A DNA stretch of 64,000 nucleotides from Flavobacterium sp. 245 (GCF_004362055.1 NZ_SNXB01000003.1:434001-498000), one strand, 5' to 3'; counted from the first letter of the stretch, positions 54,105-62,606 are shown. Numbers and translations are program-made. The notes: generated by a model not told the origin, from the sequence alone.

Positions 54105-55321
54105 AAACCAGTAATTCAGTACAGCGAATTTTAAACTACAATGAGATAAAAGTAAAAGAAGGAAAAGCAGAATGTATAAGTGCTATTAACTTTCCTCTGG
54201 AACTCGAGAGGCTAAATTTTAATTTAAAACTCAACCGATTTGTAAAACAGGCTTCCCTTAACGAAAACGTTAAGCGAAACGCTGTACATATATCATTAAA
54301 TTTTGATCCTTCGGAAAACCATTCCAAAGAAAAGCTCAACGAGATTGCAAGGGTTTACATAGAAAAAATCGGATTTGGAAAACAGCCATATCTGGTATAT
54401 CAACATCATGATGCAGGGCATCCTCATTTGCATCTGATCACAAATAATATCCAAAGAGATGGAAAAAGGATTGATCTTCATCTACTGGCAATTAGAAAAT
54501 CAGAACCCGCAAGAAAAGAAATAGAGGAAACATTCGGTCTGGTAAAAGCGGAAGGAAGAAAAACAAAAGAAAAATTTTCTTTACAGCCAATTGCAAACCG
54601 CAAAGTAGAATATGGAAAAGCAGAGTCCAAAAAGGCTATCAATGGAGTTTTAAACAGAGTTTTATTTGAATATAAATATTCAAGCCTTCCAGAACTCAAT
54701 GCAGTTTTAAATCAGTATAATGTTCACGCAGATAGGGGAACTGAAGATTCAAGAGTTTTTAGAAATAATGGACTGCTTTATAAAATTCTTGATGAAAATT
54801 CTAAACCAGTTGGAGTGCCAATCAAGGCAAGTGACTTTTACAACAAACCGACTTTAAAATTTCTGGAAGAGAGATTTAAAATTAATGAAACAAAAAAAGA
54901 GTCATATAAAAGCCATTTAAAAAATGCTATAAGACTCGCTTTCAATGATAAAAAAGTCATAACTCCAGAAAAATTAGCAAACTCTATTCAAAGTGAAGGC
55001 ATTCATGTTGTTTTAAGAAAAAGTAAAGATGGACAGCTTTATGGAATAACTTATGTTGATCATAAAACAAATTGTATTTTCAACGGCAGCGGGCTCGGAA
55101 AAGAGTTTAGTGCGAAAGGAATTATGGAAAAATGTATAGTAAACAAGTCCTTTCAAAACCATAATCATCAGAAATCTGTACAATTTTCAGAAGTCTGCGA
55201 GACTCAAAGTAATTTAAAAACTAACCCTACCGATATTCTATTTCGTATAGAAAACACAAATGAATATTTACCGAAAAAAAACAAACAAAAGAAGAAAAAA
55301 AGAATTCGAAGAGGAATCTAA
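54089..55321 (+). CDS. Relaxase/mobilization nuclease (MobB-like, MOBP-type fold)
   Basis: 410 aa. Residues ~1-160 form the relaxase domain: candidate nicking tyrosine in RILNYNE near residue 18, and the three-histidine metal motif in YQHHDAGHPHLHLITNN near residue 110. The C-terminal part (~250-400) is basic and may be a DNA-binding region. With the MobC-like protein and integrase it makes an element that can be mobilised by a helper; no type IV secretion or coupling-protein genes are present in the window. Confidence 0.9.
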   Translation: MVAIIKTSNSVQRILNYNEIKVKEGKAECISAINFPLELERLNFNLKLNRFVKQASLNENVKRNAVHISLNFDPSENHSKEKLNEIARVYIEKIGFGKQPYLVYQHHDAGHPHLHLITNNIQRDGKRIDLHLLAIRKSEPARKEIEETFGLVKAEGRKTKEKFSLQPIANRKVEYGKAESKKAINGVLNRVLFEYKYSSLPELNAVLNQYNVHADRGTEDSRVFRNNGLLYKILDENSKPVGVPIKASDFYNKPTLKFLEERFKINETKKESYKSHLKNAIRLAFNDKKVITPEKLANSIQSEGIHVVLRKSKDGQLYGITYVDHKTNCIFNGSGLGKEFSAKGIMEKCIVNKSFQNHNHQKSVQFSEVCETQSNLKTNPTDILFRIENTNEYLPKKNKQKKKKRIRRGI

Positions 55322-55422
55322 AAACAAAATATCAAAAAGTTCACAATAATTTTTATCTAAAAGATGAATAATAATAACATTAAAAAAAAATCTTTATTGA
55401 CTTGGTTTTCTAAAATTTCCGC

Positions 55423-55549
55423 TAACGTTCTCGCGCTACAAGCAGTTTGGGACTAAATTAAGCCCATTCTTCGGATTTGCCAAATCTTCCAAATACAAAC
55501 GAATTTTTCCATTAAAGCCAAATCCCCAAATTGCTTGTAGCGTGTGTTA
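55423..55549 (-). repeat. attC-like repeat R1 (terminal copy)
   Basis: 127 bp, TAAC...GTTA. The stem arms are of a variant type: CGCTACAAGCAGTTTGGG pairs with CCCAAATTGCTTGTAGCG through one G.T wobble. It is the last repeat of the array on the 3' side of the minus-strand genes, with no cassette beyond it. Confidence 0.9.
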
Positions 55550-55603
55550 TGGGCTGGTTGTTTTGTCGAAATTATGATTTTAACCGCAAACTTTTCAGTT
55601 GGT

Positions 55604-56017
55604 TTATCCTTTTAGTTTGGTCATTAAATCTTCTTTATTTTCAATTCCATCTAATATATAAAATGTTCCATTATTAGAAACTATTCGGTGTCCACTTGGA
55701 ATTTTTGTTACTGTTCTAATTGATTTCAATTCAGTTGTTTTTTGCTTTCCATTTTCAGTAATTATTAATTTTCCGTTTGCGATTTCGTATTCTGAATTCA
55801 TTTTATTTCTAAAGTTTCTGTCAAAATACCACCAAGCAAAGGGTGCTACTAAAATTATTCCAAAGAAATAAAATAAGTTTTCTGTTGGTAACAAATTGAA
55901 ATCGTTTAATAGTATCATAGTAGCTATGATAAGTCCTCCTCCATAATGAAGAGACATATAAATTCTGTTTTTTTTAATCGCTTTTGCTTTTATTTCTTCT
56001 GAAATTGAATATTTCAT
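55604..56017 (-). CDS. Cassette 1: two-TM membrane protein, PH-like C-terminus
   Basis: 137 aa. Two membrane helices (about residues 20-38 and 48-66), then a beta-rich C-terminal domain (YEIANGKLIITENGKQKTTEL) resembling bacterial PH-type or YcxB-like tails. Sole gene of the segment between repeats R1 and R2. The segment ends GTTATGGGCTGGTTGT and ACAACTAGCCCATAAC pair over 16 bp. Function unknown. Confidence 0.75.
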   Translation of the reverse strand: MKYSISEEIKAKAIKKNRIYMSLHYGGGLIIATMILLNDFNLLPTENLFYFFGIILVAPFAWWYFDRNFRNKMNSEYEIANGKLIITENGKQKTTELKSIRTVTKIPSGHRIVSNNGTFYILDGIENKEDLMTKLKG

Positions 56018-56156
56018 TTTTCTGTTTTTATATTTTAGTTTTTAAGTTTCATTTAGCAAAAGTCCAACTTTTATGCTTCCGCTTTGAAATTTTATGCGGA
56101 AACAAATACTTATTTTTGATTGTTTTCATCTGCGTAATTTCGGCACAACTAGCCCA

Positions 56157-56283
56157 TAACGTTCTCGCGCTACAAGCAGTTTGGGACTAAATTAAGTCCG
56201 TTCTTCGGATTTGCCAAATCATCCCAAATACAAAACTAACTTTCCATTAAGCCAATTGCCCAAATCCGTTGTAGTAGCTGTTA
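56157..56283 (-). repeat. attC-like repeat R2 (chimeric arms)
   Basis: 127 bp, TAAC...GTTA. The left arm is of the R1 type (CTACAAGCAG) but the right arm is of the common type (ATCCGTTGTAG), leaving three unpaired positions in the stem. Confidence 0.9.
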
Positions 56284-56295
56284 CCAGCTGGCTTT

Positions 56296-56865
56296 TTATT
56301 CGTTTTCAATTTCAATGAAATCAAATCCAAGTTTTCCTGTAATAATTCTCAATTTTATATTTTCTCCAACATTTACCGATTTCCAATATTTATCTGAGCA
56401 TATTATTCTTTCAATGTTTTTGTCAATTTTTACAAACAAATAATTTTCTCTATTTCTTCCGACTCCTTGAGATTTTTCTTCAATTGCATATTCTTTTGTA
56501 TTTATTATTGCTGGTTCATTTTTGTTCATAAAGCTTGCGATTCCAAATGTATAACCTACAAAACCAATAATAAAACCTGCGCTAATTGACCATCCTTTTC
56601 TATTGTAATTTTTCAAATCTTTGAATGTTTTGCAAAGTATTAAATAGTAGAATAAAATTCCAATAAGCAATCCTAAAGTTGAAAATATAAGACCGAACCA
56701 AACATCATTTATATAATTGTCTATTTTATAAATTCCAAATCCCAAAGGTACAAATGACAAAAGGGCAAAATTAAAAGACACCAATCTCAGAGGTTTGAAC
56801 TTTTTATTCAATCCATCATTGAGTTGCTTATTTCTATTTATGAGTCGTGTATTTCTTTTTTTCAT
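56296..56865 (-). CDS. Cassette 2: three-TM membrane protein
   Basis: 189 aa. Hydrophobic helices at about residues 28-47, 54-76 and 92-112, then a soluble C-terminal part (NYLFVKIDKNIERIICSDKYWKSV). Lysine/arginine-rich N-terminus inside. The stop is 13 bp from repeat R2 and the start 12 bp from R3. Segment ends pair over GTTACCAGC. No family recognised. Confidence 0.75.
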   Translation of the reverse strand: MKKRNTRLINRNKQLNDGLNKKFKPLRLVSFNFALLSFVPLGFGIYKIDNYINDVWFGLIFSTLGLLIGILFYYLILCKTFKDLKNYNRKGWSISAGFIIGFVGYTFGIASFMNKNEPAIINTKEYAIEEKSQGVGRNRENYLFVKIDKNIERIICSDKYWKSVNVGENIKLRIITGKLGFDFIEIENE

Positions 56866-56876
56866 ATGCTTGCTGG

Positions 56877-57003
56877 TAACGTTCTGGCACTACAGCGGGT
56901 TTGAGATTAAATTAAGCCTATTCGTCGGATTTGCCAAATCATCCCAAATACAAAATCGTCTTTCCATTAAGCCCAATGCCCAAATCCGTTGTAGTGGCTG
57001 TTA
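56877..57003 (-). repeat. attC-like repeat R3
   Basis: 127 bp, TAAC...GTTA, common stem type (CTACAGCGGGTTTG with CAAATCCGTTGTAG). Confidence 0.9.
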
Positions 57004-57016
57004 TGCCCGGTTATTC

Positions 57017-57577
57017 TTATGTCCATTGTAATTCAATATATTTTGTACAGTCATTTTTCAGATCTTCAAAACCGTCAAGTAAAATTGCTGAACCACCATT
57101 TTTTACTACATCTTTAACTATTTCATATGTTTCTTCGGCTCCTTTTGGGTCTTGTCCAACAACGTCAAACACAATGTTGCTCGTCTTTGAAAGCGTCGCA
57201 TATAAACTTAATAATCTTCTTGGATTGCCAGCAAGAGTATTGACTTTTGTCTTTTCGGTAATCCATTCAGTTTCATAAATTTTTGTCGCATAATCACTGT
57301 TCAAATCCGCATTCTTTTTTAAATATTCACCAACAGTAACAGGATAAAAAAGTCTTCGAAGTTTAGGTTCAATAAAATGCTCAACAAATGTTGAATTTTT
57401 AGACACAACAACATTTTCGTCTATTGTCTTCCCACAAAATATGTCTTTGAGGAACATTTCTGTTTCGTAGAAATGCTGTCCATTGAATAAATGCAAAACA
57501 ATAATTTCTCCTTCGTTCAAGTCGAATGGAGGTATTTTAAATTTGTCTGTCTTTATTCCTTTATTTTCGATTAGCAT
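57017..57577 (-). CDS. Cassette 3: ABC-ATPase-like protein lacking catalytic residues
   Basis: 186 aa. The order of motifs follows an ABC ATPase: FDLNEGEIIVLHLFNGQHFYE where Walker A should be (no GKS/T), TVGEYL, TLAGNPRRLLSL at the LSGGQ position, NIVFDVVGQDPKG at Walker B/D-loop (V instead of the catalytic E), and GGSAILLDGFEDLKND at the switch region. The match is by pattern only. If right, this is a pseudo-ATPase half with a scaffolding or regulatory role. Confidence 0.6.
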   Translation of the reverse strand: MLIENKGIKTDKFKIPPFDLNEGEIIVLHLFNGQHFYETEMFLKDIFCGKTIDENVVVSKNSTFVEHFIEPKLRRLFYPVTVGEYLKKNADLNSDYATKIYETEWITEKTKVNTLAGNPRRLLSLYATLSKTSNIVFDVVGQDPKGAEETYEIVKDVVKNGGSAILLDGFEDLKNDCTKYIELQWT

Positions 57578-57599
57578 TCTGTTGTTTTATAATTGGTCA

Positions 57600-57726
57600 T
57601 AACGTTCTGGTACTATAACGGGTTTGGGACTAAATTAAGACCATTCTTCGGATTTGCCAAATTCTCACAAATACAAAACAAACTTTCCATTAAGCCAATT
57701 GCCCAAATCCGTTGTAGTAGCTGTTA
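57600..57726 (-). repeat. attC-like repeat R4
   Basis: 127 bp, TAAC...GTTA. Left arm CTATAACGGGTTTGGG pairs with CCCAAATCCGTTGTAG, including G.T wobbles on the + strand. Confidence 0.9.
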
Positions 57727-57736
57727 TGAGCAGTTT

Positions 57737-58207
57737 CTATTCTCTCAGCGCTTTTTCTAATTCCTCAAACTTTAAATTTTCTCCAAACACTAAATCAAAT
57801 TTCGGAATAATATTTTCAAACTTTTTAAGTTCTGTTCGGCTTTCTATTTTCAAAGGCTCTTTTGGTTGATAAATAATGTCGTATCGTTCCAATTTATTTG
57901 TTCTGTGCACATCTTGATTGTCATAAGCATAAAAACCTAATTCCGCATACTTTTTCCAGTCATCATAAATACCGTCACTTTCAGTTTTTTGTATTGGCTT
58001 TGCTATTTTCGGCAACGTTTCCATGAACTCATCCAATTTTAAGAAATCTTCGAAAGATTTGGTCACAATCTTTGGTTTAAATCCTCTATTAAATGTGCTA
58101 AAAATTGCAACTTGACCAATGCTATCAATTGCGACATAATCAAACTCGATATCACAACTTCCATTAACGATGTGTTCCCATTCCGTAATTTGTCGGTTAA
58201 ATAACAT
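57737..58207 (-). CDS. Cassette 4: soluble protein of unknown function
   Basis: 156 aa, no signal peptide or membrane helix, acidic. Start MLFNRQITEWEHIVNGSCDIEFDY. Single gene between R4 and R5; the segment ends GTTATGAGCAGTTTC and GAAATTGCTCATAAC pair over 15 bp. No family recognised. Confidence 0.7.
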   Translation of the reverse strand: MLFNRQITEWEHIVNGSCDIEFDYVAIDSIGQVAIFSTFNRGFKPKIVTKSFEDFLKLDEFMETLPKIAKPIQKTESDGIYDDWKKYAELGFYAYDNQDVHRTNKLERYDIIYQPKEPLKIESRTELKKFENIIPKFDLVFGENLKFEELEKALRE

Positions 58208-58245
58208 CCGTTCTATTTTAGATTAAAGTTCTGTGAAATTGCTCA

Positions 58246-58371
58246 TAACGTTCTCGCGCTACAGCGGGTTTGGGAATAAATTAAGCCCTATTTTCGGATT
58301 TGCCAAATCTTCCAAATACAAAACCAACTTCCCATTAAGCCTATTGCCCAAATCCGTTGTAGTGGCTGTTA
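58246..58371 (-). repeat. attC-like repeat R5
   Basis: 126 bp, TAAC...GTTA. The TTA at 58369-58371 is also the stop codon of the cassette 5 gene on the minus strand. Confidence 0.9.
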
Positions 58372-58935
58372 TATGCCGTTTTGTTTTTTCTCAATAGGTG
58401 GAGGTGGTGGAGGCGGAAGTACATATTTTGCACTTTTCAGTTTCGGTTCCTTTTTTGTTTTAGTGAGTTTTAATTTTTGCTTGAACTTATAAATCCATCT
58501 TGCTAAACTATCAAGTTCTTTTGGAGCATTGTGGCTATGAACAGAAATTAACTTTTTTATAGAATCTTTATCTATAAATACTGCATAAGTCCGACCATCA
58601 CTATAATCTTCAAAATATTCATTTTTAAGTTTTCTAAGTTTCAGTTCTGAAATAAGTTTCACTAAGCTTTGTTCATCACTTGAGTTAATTTTGGCGGAAT
58701 AGTTTGTTTTACCTTTCGGTATTTTTAAACTGTCAAATACTTCACTTGCTGACCAATGCTGTCTGATATATAAACTGTCTTTAGGTTTGTAAACTAGTGT
58801 AAAACTTGAACCAAAAGTATCGTCGTAACTAAATTCGAAATATTTAATCGGATTTTCTTCTTCTTTTTTTCTGCTACACGAAATCAAAGTCAAAAGAAAA
58901 AGAATTAGAATGATTTTATTAGTTCTACTTTGCAT
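58369..58935 (-). CDS. Cassette 5: lipoprotein of unknown function
   Basis: 188 aa with an SPII lipobox (LLTLISCSRKK). Mature part alternates charged and aromatic residues and ends in a poly-proline run (seven P near residue 178) before EKKQNGI. The stop codon TAA is supplied by the TAAC core of repeat R5. Segment ends pair over GTTATATGCC plus ATTTT. Probably anchored in a membrane facing the periplasm or outside. Confidence 0.75.
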   Translation of the reverse strand: MQSRTNKIILILFLLTLISCSRKKEEENPIKYFEFSYDDTFGSSFTLVYKPKDSLYIRQHWSASEVFDSLKIPKGKTNYSAKINSSDEQSLVKLISELKLRKLKNEYFEDYSDGRTYAVFIDKDSIKKLISVHSHNAPKELDSLARWIYKFKQKLKLTKTKKEPKLKSAKYVLPPPPPPPIEKKQNGI

Positions 58936-58957
58936 AGTGTTCTTTTAAAATGGCATA

Positions 58958-59083
58958 TAACGTTCTGGTACTACAGCGGGTTTGGGACTAAATTAAGACC
59001 ATTCCTAGGATTTGCCAAATCATTCAAATACAAAACCAATTTTCCATTAAGCCAATTGCCCAAATCCGTTGTAGTAGCTGTTA
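58958..59083 (-). repeat. attC-like repeat R6
   Basis: 126 bp, TAAC...GTTA, common stem type. Confidence 0.9.
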
Positions 59084-59095
59084 TAGCCAGTGATT

Positions 59096-59701
59096 TTACA
59101 CTTTAACTACTGGGTATTTTGTCATTCTTTTATAAAGCCAAGCTGAAAACTTGTTAATGCTTTTAAATTTTGAAATTTGTTTGTCATCACATATTTGTTC
59201 AAAATGAGCTTTTTTATCCATAAAGTCATATTCGCCGATGAATCGGTAACATTTACTAAATTCTCTAATACCGTTTTTAAATTCTTCAATTAAAAGACGG
59301 TATGGAGTAAATTTATAATCAACGTGTATGTATTCCTCATCACCACCCAAAGTGATATAGTTGTTTGAAATTAGGAGTTCGCCCGTACTTCCGTTAATAA
59401 TTGTCCAATTAGTTGACCCTTTTTTCAGAAATAGACAAAGTTTCTGTCCTTTTAGTACTTTACCAAATCTTGTATCACAAGTCCATTCTTTAAACTTCTG
59501 CACAGAAATTGTTTTATAAACTTTTCCTTTTAATGTTTCACTAATTTTAAAGGTATATGAATTATCTTTCACAATGTCAATTTCCCCAATGACTATAATG
59601 TCTGCCATTCCGGAGATTATTTCAATGGGGTAAACCATTTTTTTTGCTTCAACTTTTAATGTTGAAAAAATTATAAGGAAAAATATAATTGTATGTTTCA
59701 T
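59096..59701 (-). CDS. Cassette 6: secreted protein of unknown function
   Basis: 201 aa with a signal peptide (MKHTIIFFLIIFSTLKVEA). Residues ~30-100 (ADIIVIGEIDIVKDNSYTFKISETLKGK, QKFKEWTCDTRFGKVLKGQKLCLFLKKG) resemble small OB/TIMP-like secreted domains of Bacteroidota. Six cysteines in the mature part. Segment ends GTTATAGCCAGTGAT and ATCATTGGCTATAAC pair. Confidence 0.72.
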   Translation of the reverse strand: MKHTIIFFLIIFSTLKVEAKKMVYPIEIISGMADIIVIGEIDIVKDNSYTFKISETLKGKVYKTISVQKFKEWTCDTRFGKVLKGQKLCLFLKKGSTNWTIINGSTGELLISNNYITLGGDEEYIHVDYKFTPYRLLIEEFKNGIREFSKCYRFIGEYDFMDKKAHFEQICDDKQISKFKSINKFSAWLYKRMTKYPVVKV

Positions 59702-59732
59702 CTGTTGTCTTGTCTTATCTTATCATTGGCTA

Positions 59733-59860
59733 TAACGTTCTGGCGCTTGGTGAGGTTGGGGGATTAAAGATGCGGGATTTTTCGGTTAAACACAAATTTT
59801 CCAAATACAAAACCATCTTTAAATTAAGCCTAAAACCCCAATCACGCCAAACGGCTGTTA
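59733..59860 (-). repeat. attC-like repeat R7 (divergent, compensated stem)
   Basis: 128 bp, TAAC...GTTA. Stem arms differ from all other copies (left CTTGGTGAGGTTGGGG, right CCCCAATCACGCCAAA), yet pair along nearly the whole length with one mismatch. The central CCAAATACAAAACCA is unchanged. Confidence 0.88.
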
Positions 59861-59876
59861 GCAGTAGTTTTTTTAT

Positions 59877-60428
59877 TTAAAACGATTTGTACGTTTTCCA
59901 ATTTCCATCTTCTTTATTATAACTCGTAAGTTCGTATTGCTTGTGTTTCTCTTTAAGTTTCGAAAGTCTATTTTTAAATTCAGATAAATCTTTTGTATAA
60001 ATCACATATTCTCTAAAACCCGAAGTCGTAATAACGATTGGGATAATTGCGTTTAAATCTTTTTCGAAGATTTCAAAAATATCATCTTCTAAAGTATTTA
60101 ATTCAGGTTCTTTTTCTGCATTTGGCAAGCCATTTTCATCAGGAAATTTCACTTGAAATGCAATTCCGCAACCTGTAGAATAATTTTTATTTCCCGCAAT
60201 TTTTTCACAACCAACATTTTTTCGAATTAACATTGGTTTACCATTGTTTTCAGATTGTAAGATTGACCAACTTTCTGGAATACTTGTTATTTCTTCGTTA
60301 TTTTCGGTTACTTTCTTATTAAAGAGTTTGTCAAATATTCCCATTTTGTTATTTTGTGAGTTTTCGCAACTTGTTAAAGTCAAGATTATTATAAGTGTAA
60401 AAGTGAAATTTTTAATGTTTGTTTTCAT
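59877..60428 (-). CDS. Cassette 7: DUF695-like lipoprotein
   Basis: 183 aa. SPII lipobox (TLTLTSCENS). The mature part fits DUF695: SWSILQSENNGKPMLIRKN, LEDDIFEIFEKDLNAIIPIVIT, REYVIYTKDLSEF, and the terminal DGNWKTYKSF. DUF695 function is unknown. A second, unrelated-looking DUF695 protein is in cassette 12. Confidence 0.75.
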   Translation of the reverse strand: MKTNIKNFTFTLIIILTLTSCENSQNNKMGIFDKLFNKKVTENNEEITSIPESWSILQSENNGKPMLIRKNVGCEKIAGNKNYSTGCGIAFQVKFPDENGLPNAEKEPELNTLEDDIFEIFEKDLNAIIPIVITTSGFREYVIYTKDLSEFKNRLSKLKEKHKQYELTSYNKEDGNWKTYKSF

Positions 60429-60460
60429 AGATTTTTTTGTTTCTACGGCAAAATTACTGC

Positions 60461-60586
60461 TAACGTTCTGGTACTACAGCGGGTTTGGGACTAAATTAAG
60501 CTCATTCTTCGGATTTGCAAAATCTCCCAAATACAAAACCAGCTTTCCATTAAGCCAATTACCCAAATCCGTTGTAGTAGCTGTTG
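60461..60586 (-). repeat. attC-like repeat R8
   Basis: 126 bp, TAAC...GTTG; the right core ends GTTG instead of GTTA and repeat R9 starts CAAC to match. Confidence 0.9.
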
Positions 60587-60599
60587 GCGGTAGTTTGTG

Positions 60600-60956
60600 T
60601 TAAAGGTGTATAATTTCGTCATAATCTAAATCTCTCTGCCAAATTTGATCTTCAATCTCTCCGTCATATTTACCAATCCAACAATTGAAGGCTTTCACAT
60701 ACCAATTTTCATTATTATTAAAAATGAATTTATCATTATCTTTTTTAATATATATTCCATCAAAATTACTAGGAATAGATATAAAATCTACTCCATTTAA
60801 AATCACATCAATTGTGGTGTTTGGGTTGTCATATTTATCATTGTATTCTACATCGAAATACTGTTTTTCACTTCTTAATATTAATGTGCAATGGCTAACA
60901 GTATACATCCAAATTCTATAATTTCGGTTACATATAAAATCTTTTGAGTCATTCAT
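60600..60956 (-). CDS. Cassette 8: small soluble protein, unknown function
   Basis: 118 aa, rich in N, D, I and W; no signal peptide. Start MNDSKDFICNRNYRIW, end IWQRDLDYDEIIHL. About 155 bp separate the start from repeat R9, and that leader contains an open minus-strand stretch ending FKLEMTDFKTLVKT at about 61004, perhaps a remnant of another gene. No family recognised. Confidence 0.65.
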   Translation of the reverse strand: MNDSKDFICNRNYRIWMYTVSHCTLILRSEKQYFDVEYNDKYDNPNTTIDVILNGVDFISIPSNFDGIYIKKDNDKFIFNNNENWYVKAFNCWIGKYDGEIEDQIWQRDLDYDEIIHL

Positions 60957-61112
60957 TAATTTAAATTTGAGTTAAATATTTTCAATTTTCGTTTTTAAGT
61001 TTTGACTAATGTTTTAAAATCAGTCATTTCTAGTTTAAAATATTCGTATAAATTTTCACTTTCTTTCGTTAGCTGAAGCAACTCATTTGATCTGAATATG
61101 TGTAATTACCGC

Positions 61113-61238
61113 CAACGTTCTGGTACTACAGCGGGTTTGGGACTAAATTAAGCCCATTCTTCGGATTTGCCAAATATTCCAAATACAAAACCAACTTTCC
61201 GTTAAGCCGATTGCCCAAATCCGTTGTAGTAGCTGTTG
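61113..61238 (-). repeat. attC-like repeat R9
   Basis: 126 bp, CAAC...GTTG, common stem type. The left end CCGCCAAC matches, inverted, the GTTGGCGG at the end of R8. Confidence 0.9.
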
Positions 61239-61241
61239 TAC

Positions 61242-61721
61242 CTAGTTTTTTTCAAGGTGATCTATGTCCAATACGTCACTCAATTTACTTAAACTAGATT
61301 TTGAGAATCGTCTGAATGCAAATTCAATAAAAACATATCTAATCATTAATAATTGTAGTATTGCCACAAGTATAAAGATTATTGAAAACTGTTCTTTATT
61401 AGAAAAAAATTGAGCAATTAAACCAATGAAAGGAAAGCACAATAAAACACTTAACAAAATTCGGAAGGCTTTATTTATTTCCACTTCAACTTGTCCATCT
61501 TTGTTAACAATTTCGCCTGTTAAAACACAAAATGCGCCTTTTCCAATTTCTGAGGATATTATCCTAAATGTATTGTCTTTAATTATTCCACGAAATGATT
61601 TGTCGGTTATTTTTGAAGTCAAACTTTCAGACAGTTCAGTTCTTCTTTTCAAACGTTCAAGAGTTTCTGTTTCTTCTCCAATTATTTTGAAAGTATAATC
61701 ACTTTTTGGAAATATGTTCAT
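61242..61721 (-). CDS. Cassette 9: two-TM membrane protein
   Basis: 159 aa from the ATG at 61721 (MNIFPKSDYTFKIIGEE). A longer frame would begin inside the repeat end and is rejected. Soluble N-terminal ~85 residues, two helices at about 87-106 and 112-133, short basic tail. The stop is 3 bp from repeat R9. Segment ends GTTGTACCTAGTTTT and AAAATTAGGTACAAC pair. No family recognised. Confidence 0.72.
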   Translation of the reverse strand: MNIFPKSDYTFKIIGEETETLERLKRRTELSESLTSKITDKSFRGIIKDNTFRIISSEIGKGAFCVLTGEIVNKDGQVEVEINKAFRILLSVLLCFPFIGLIAQFFSNKEQFSIIFILVAILQLLMIRYVFIEFAFRRFSKSSLSKLSDVLDIDHLEKN

Positions 61722-61748
61722 TCGTTTTTGGTCTTTTAAAATTAGGTA

Positions 61749-61874
61749 CAACGTTCTGGCGCTACAGCGGGTTTGGGACTAAATTAAGCCCATTCTTCGG
61801 ATTTGCCAAATACTCCAAACACAAAACCAACTTTCCATTAAGCCAAATGCCCAAATCCGTTGTAGTGGCTGTTA
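61749..61874 (-). repeat. attC-like repeat R10
   Basis: 126 bp, CAAC...GTTA, common stem type. Confidence 0.9.
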
Positions 61875-61895
61875 TGTGTAGTGCCTTTCACTATC

Positions 61896-62438
61896 TTAAA
61901 GATCTGCTCCTTGAGTTGAATTCGTACTGACTTTTTTCCATATTTCAGAATTTGAATATTTCTTATTTTCAAAATTTATACTCAAACTTGGCAATTCATT
62001 AAAATATTTTACCCTTCCAATATCAAACTTAATATAAAAATAGGATGAATTAAATGCATATTCACTATCTCCCGACCATAATAAACTTAAAGTTGAGAAA
62101 TGAATCTCAGTTATTTTTTTCAAAACATTTTTCGGAACAAATAGATCTTCAGTTTTATTGGATATTTTTATTGAAGTCCAATTTTTACCGTCATATTTTG
62201 CCGTTACAATTTCTCCAGTTTTGTATGTCATTTGCGCTTCAACAAGCTTTCTTTTTCGGCTAACTATTTCATTACAAAATGTCTTTAATTTTGAATCTGA
62301 TGAATTCAACTTCACAACTTCCTTATTCTCAAAAGTAAATTTGAATGATTGTGGTTTTTCAATTCGGTCTTTATGTGCATAAATATTAGCAAAAGTCAGA
62401 ACTAAGATAAAAGTCAAAATTGATTTTATATTTCTCAT
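61896..62438 (-). CDS. Cassette 10: secreted protein, unknown function
   Basis: 180 aa from the ATG at 62438 (MRNIKSILTFILVLTFANIYA, a signal peptide). The upstream in-frame codons start inside the repeat and lack a signal-peptide pattern. Mature part is beta-rich (TAKYDGKNWTSIKISNKTEDLFV, YFYIKFDIGRVKYF). Segment ends GTTATGTGTAGTGCC and GGCATTACACATAAC pair. Confidence 0.72.
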   Translation of the reverse strand: MRNIKSILTFILVLTFANIYAHKDRIEKPQSFKFTFENKEVVKLNSSDSKLKTFCNEIVSRKRKLVEAQMTYKTGEIVTAKYDGKNWTSIKISNKTEDLFVPKNVLKKITEIHFSTLSLLWSGDSEYAFNSSYFYIKFDIGRVKYFNELPSLSINFENKKYSNSEIWKKVSTNSTQGADL

Positions 62439-62464
62439 TTTTTGGTTTTCTGTGGCATTACACA

Positions 62465-62589
62465 TAACGTTCTGGCGCTACAGCGGGTTTGGACTAAATT
62501 AAGCCCATTCTTCGGATTTGCCAAATATTCCAAATACAAGACCATTTTTCCATTAAGCCAAATACCCAAATCCGTTGTAGTGGCTGTTA
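62465..62589 (-). repeat. attC-like repeat R11
   Basis: 125 bp, TAAC...GTTA; one G is missing in the left arm (GTTTGGACT). Confidence 0.9.
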
Positions 62590-62606
62590 TATGCTGGCAT
62601 AATCAC

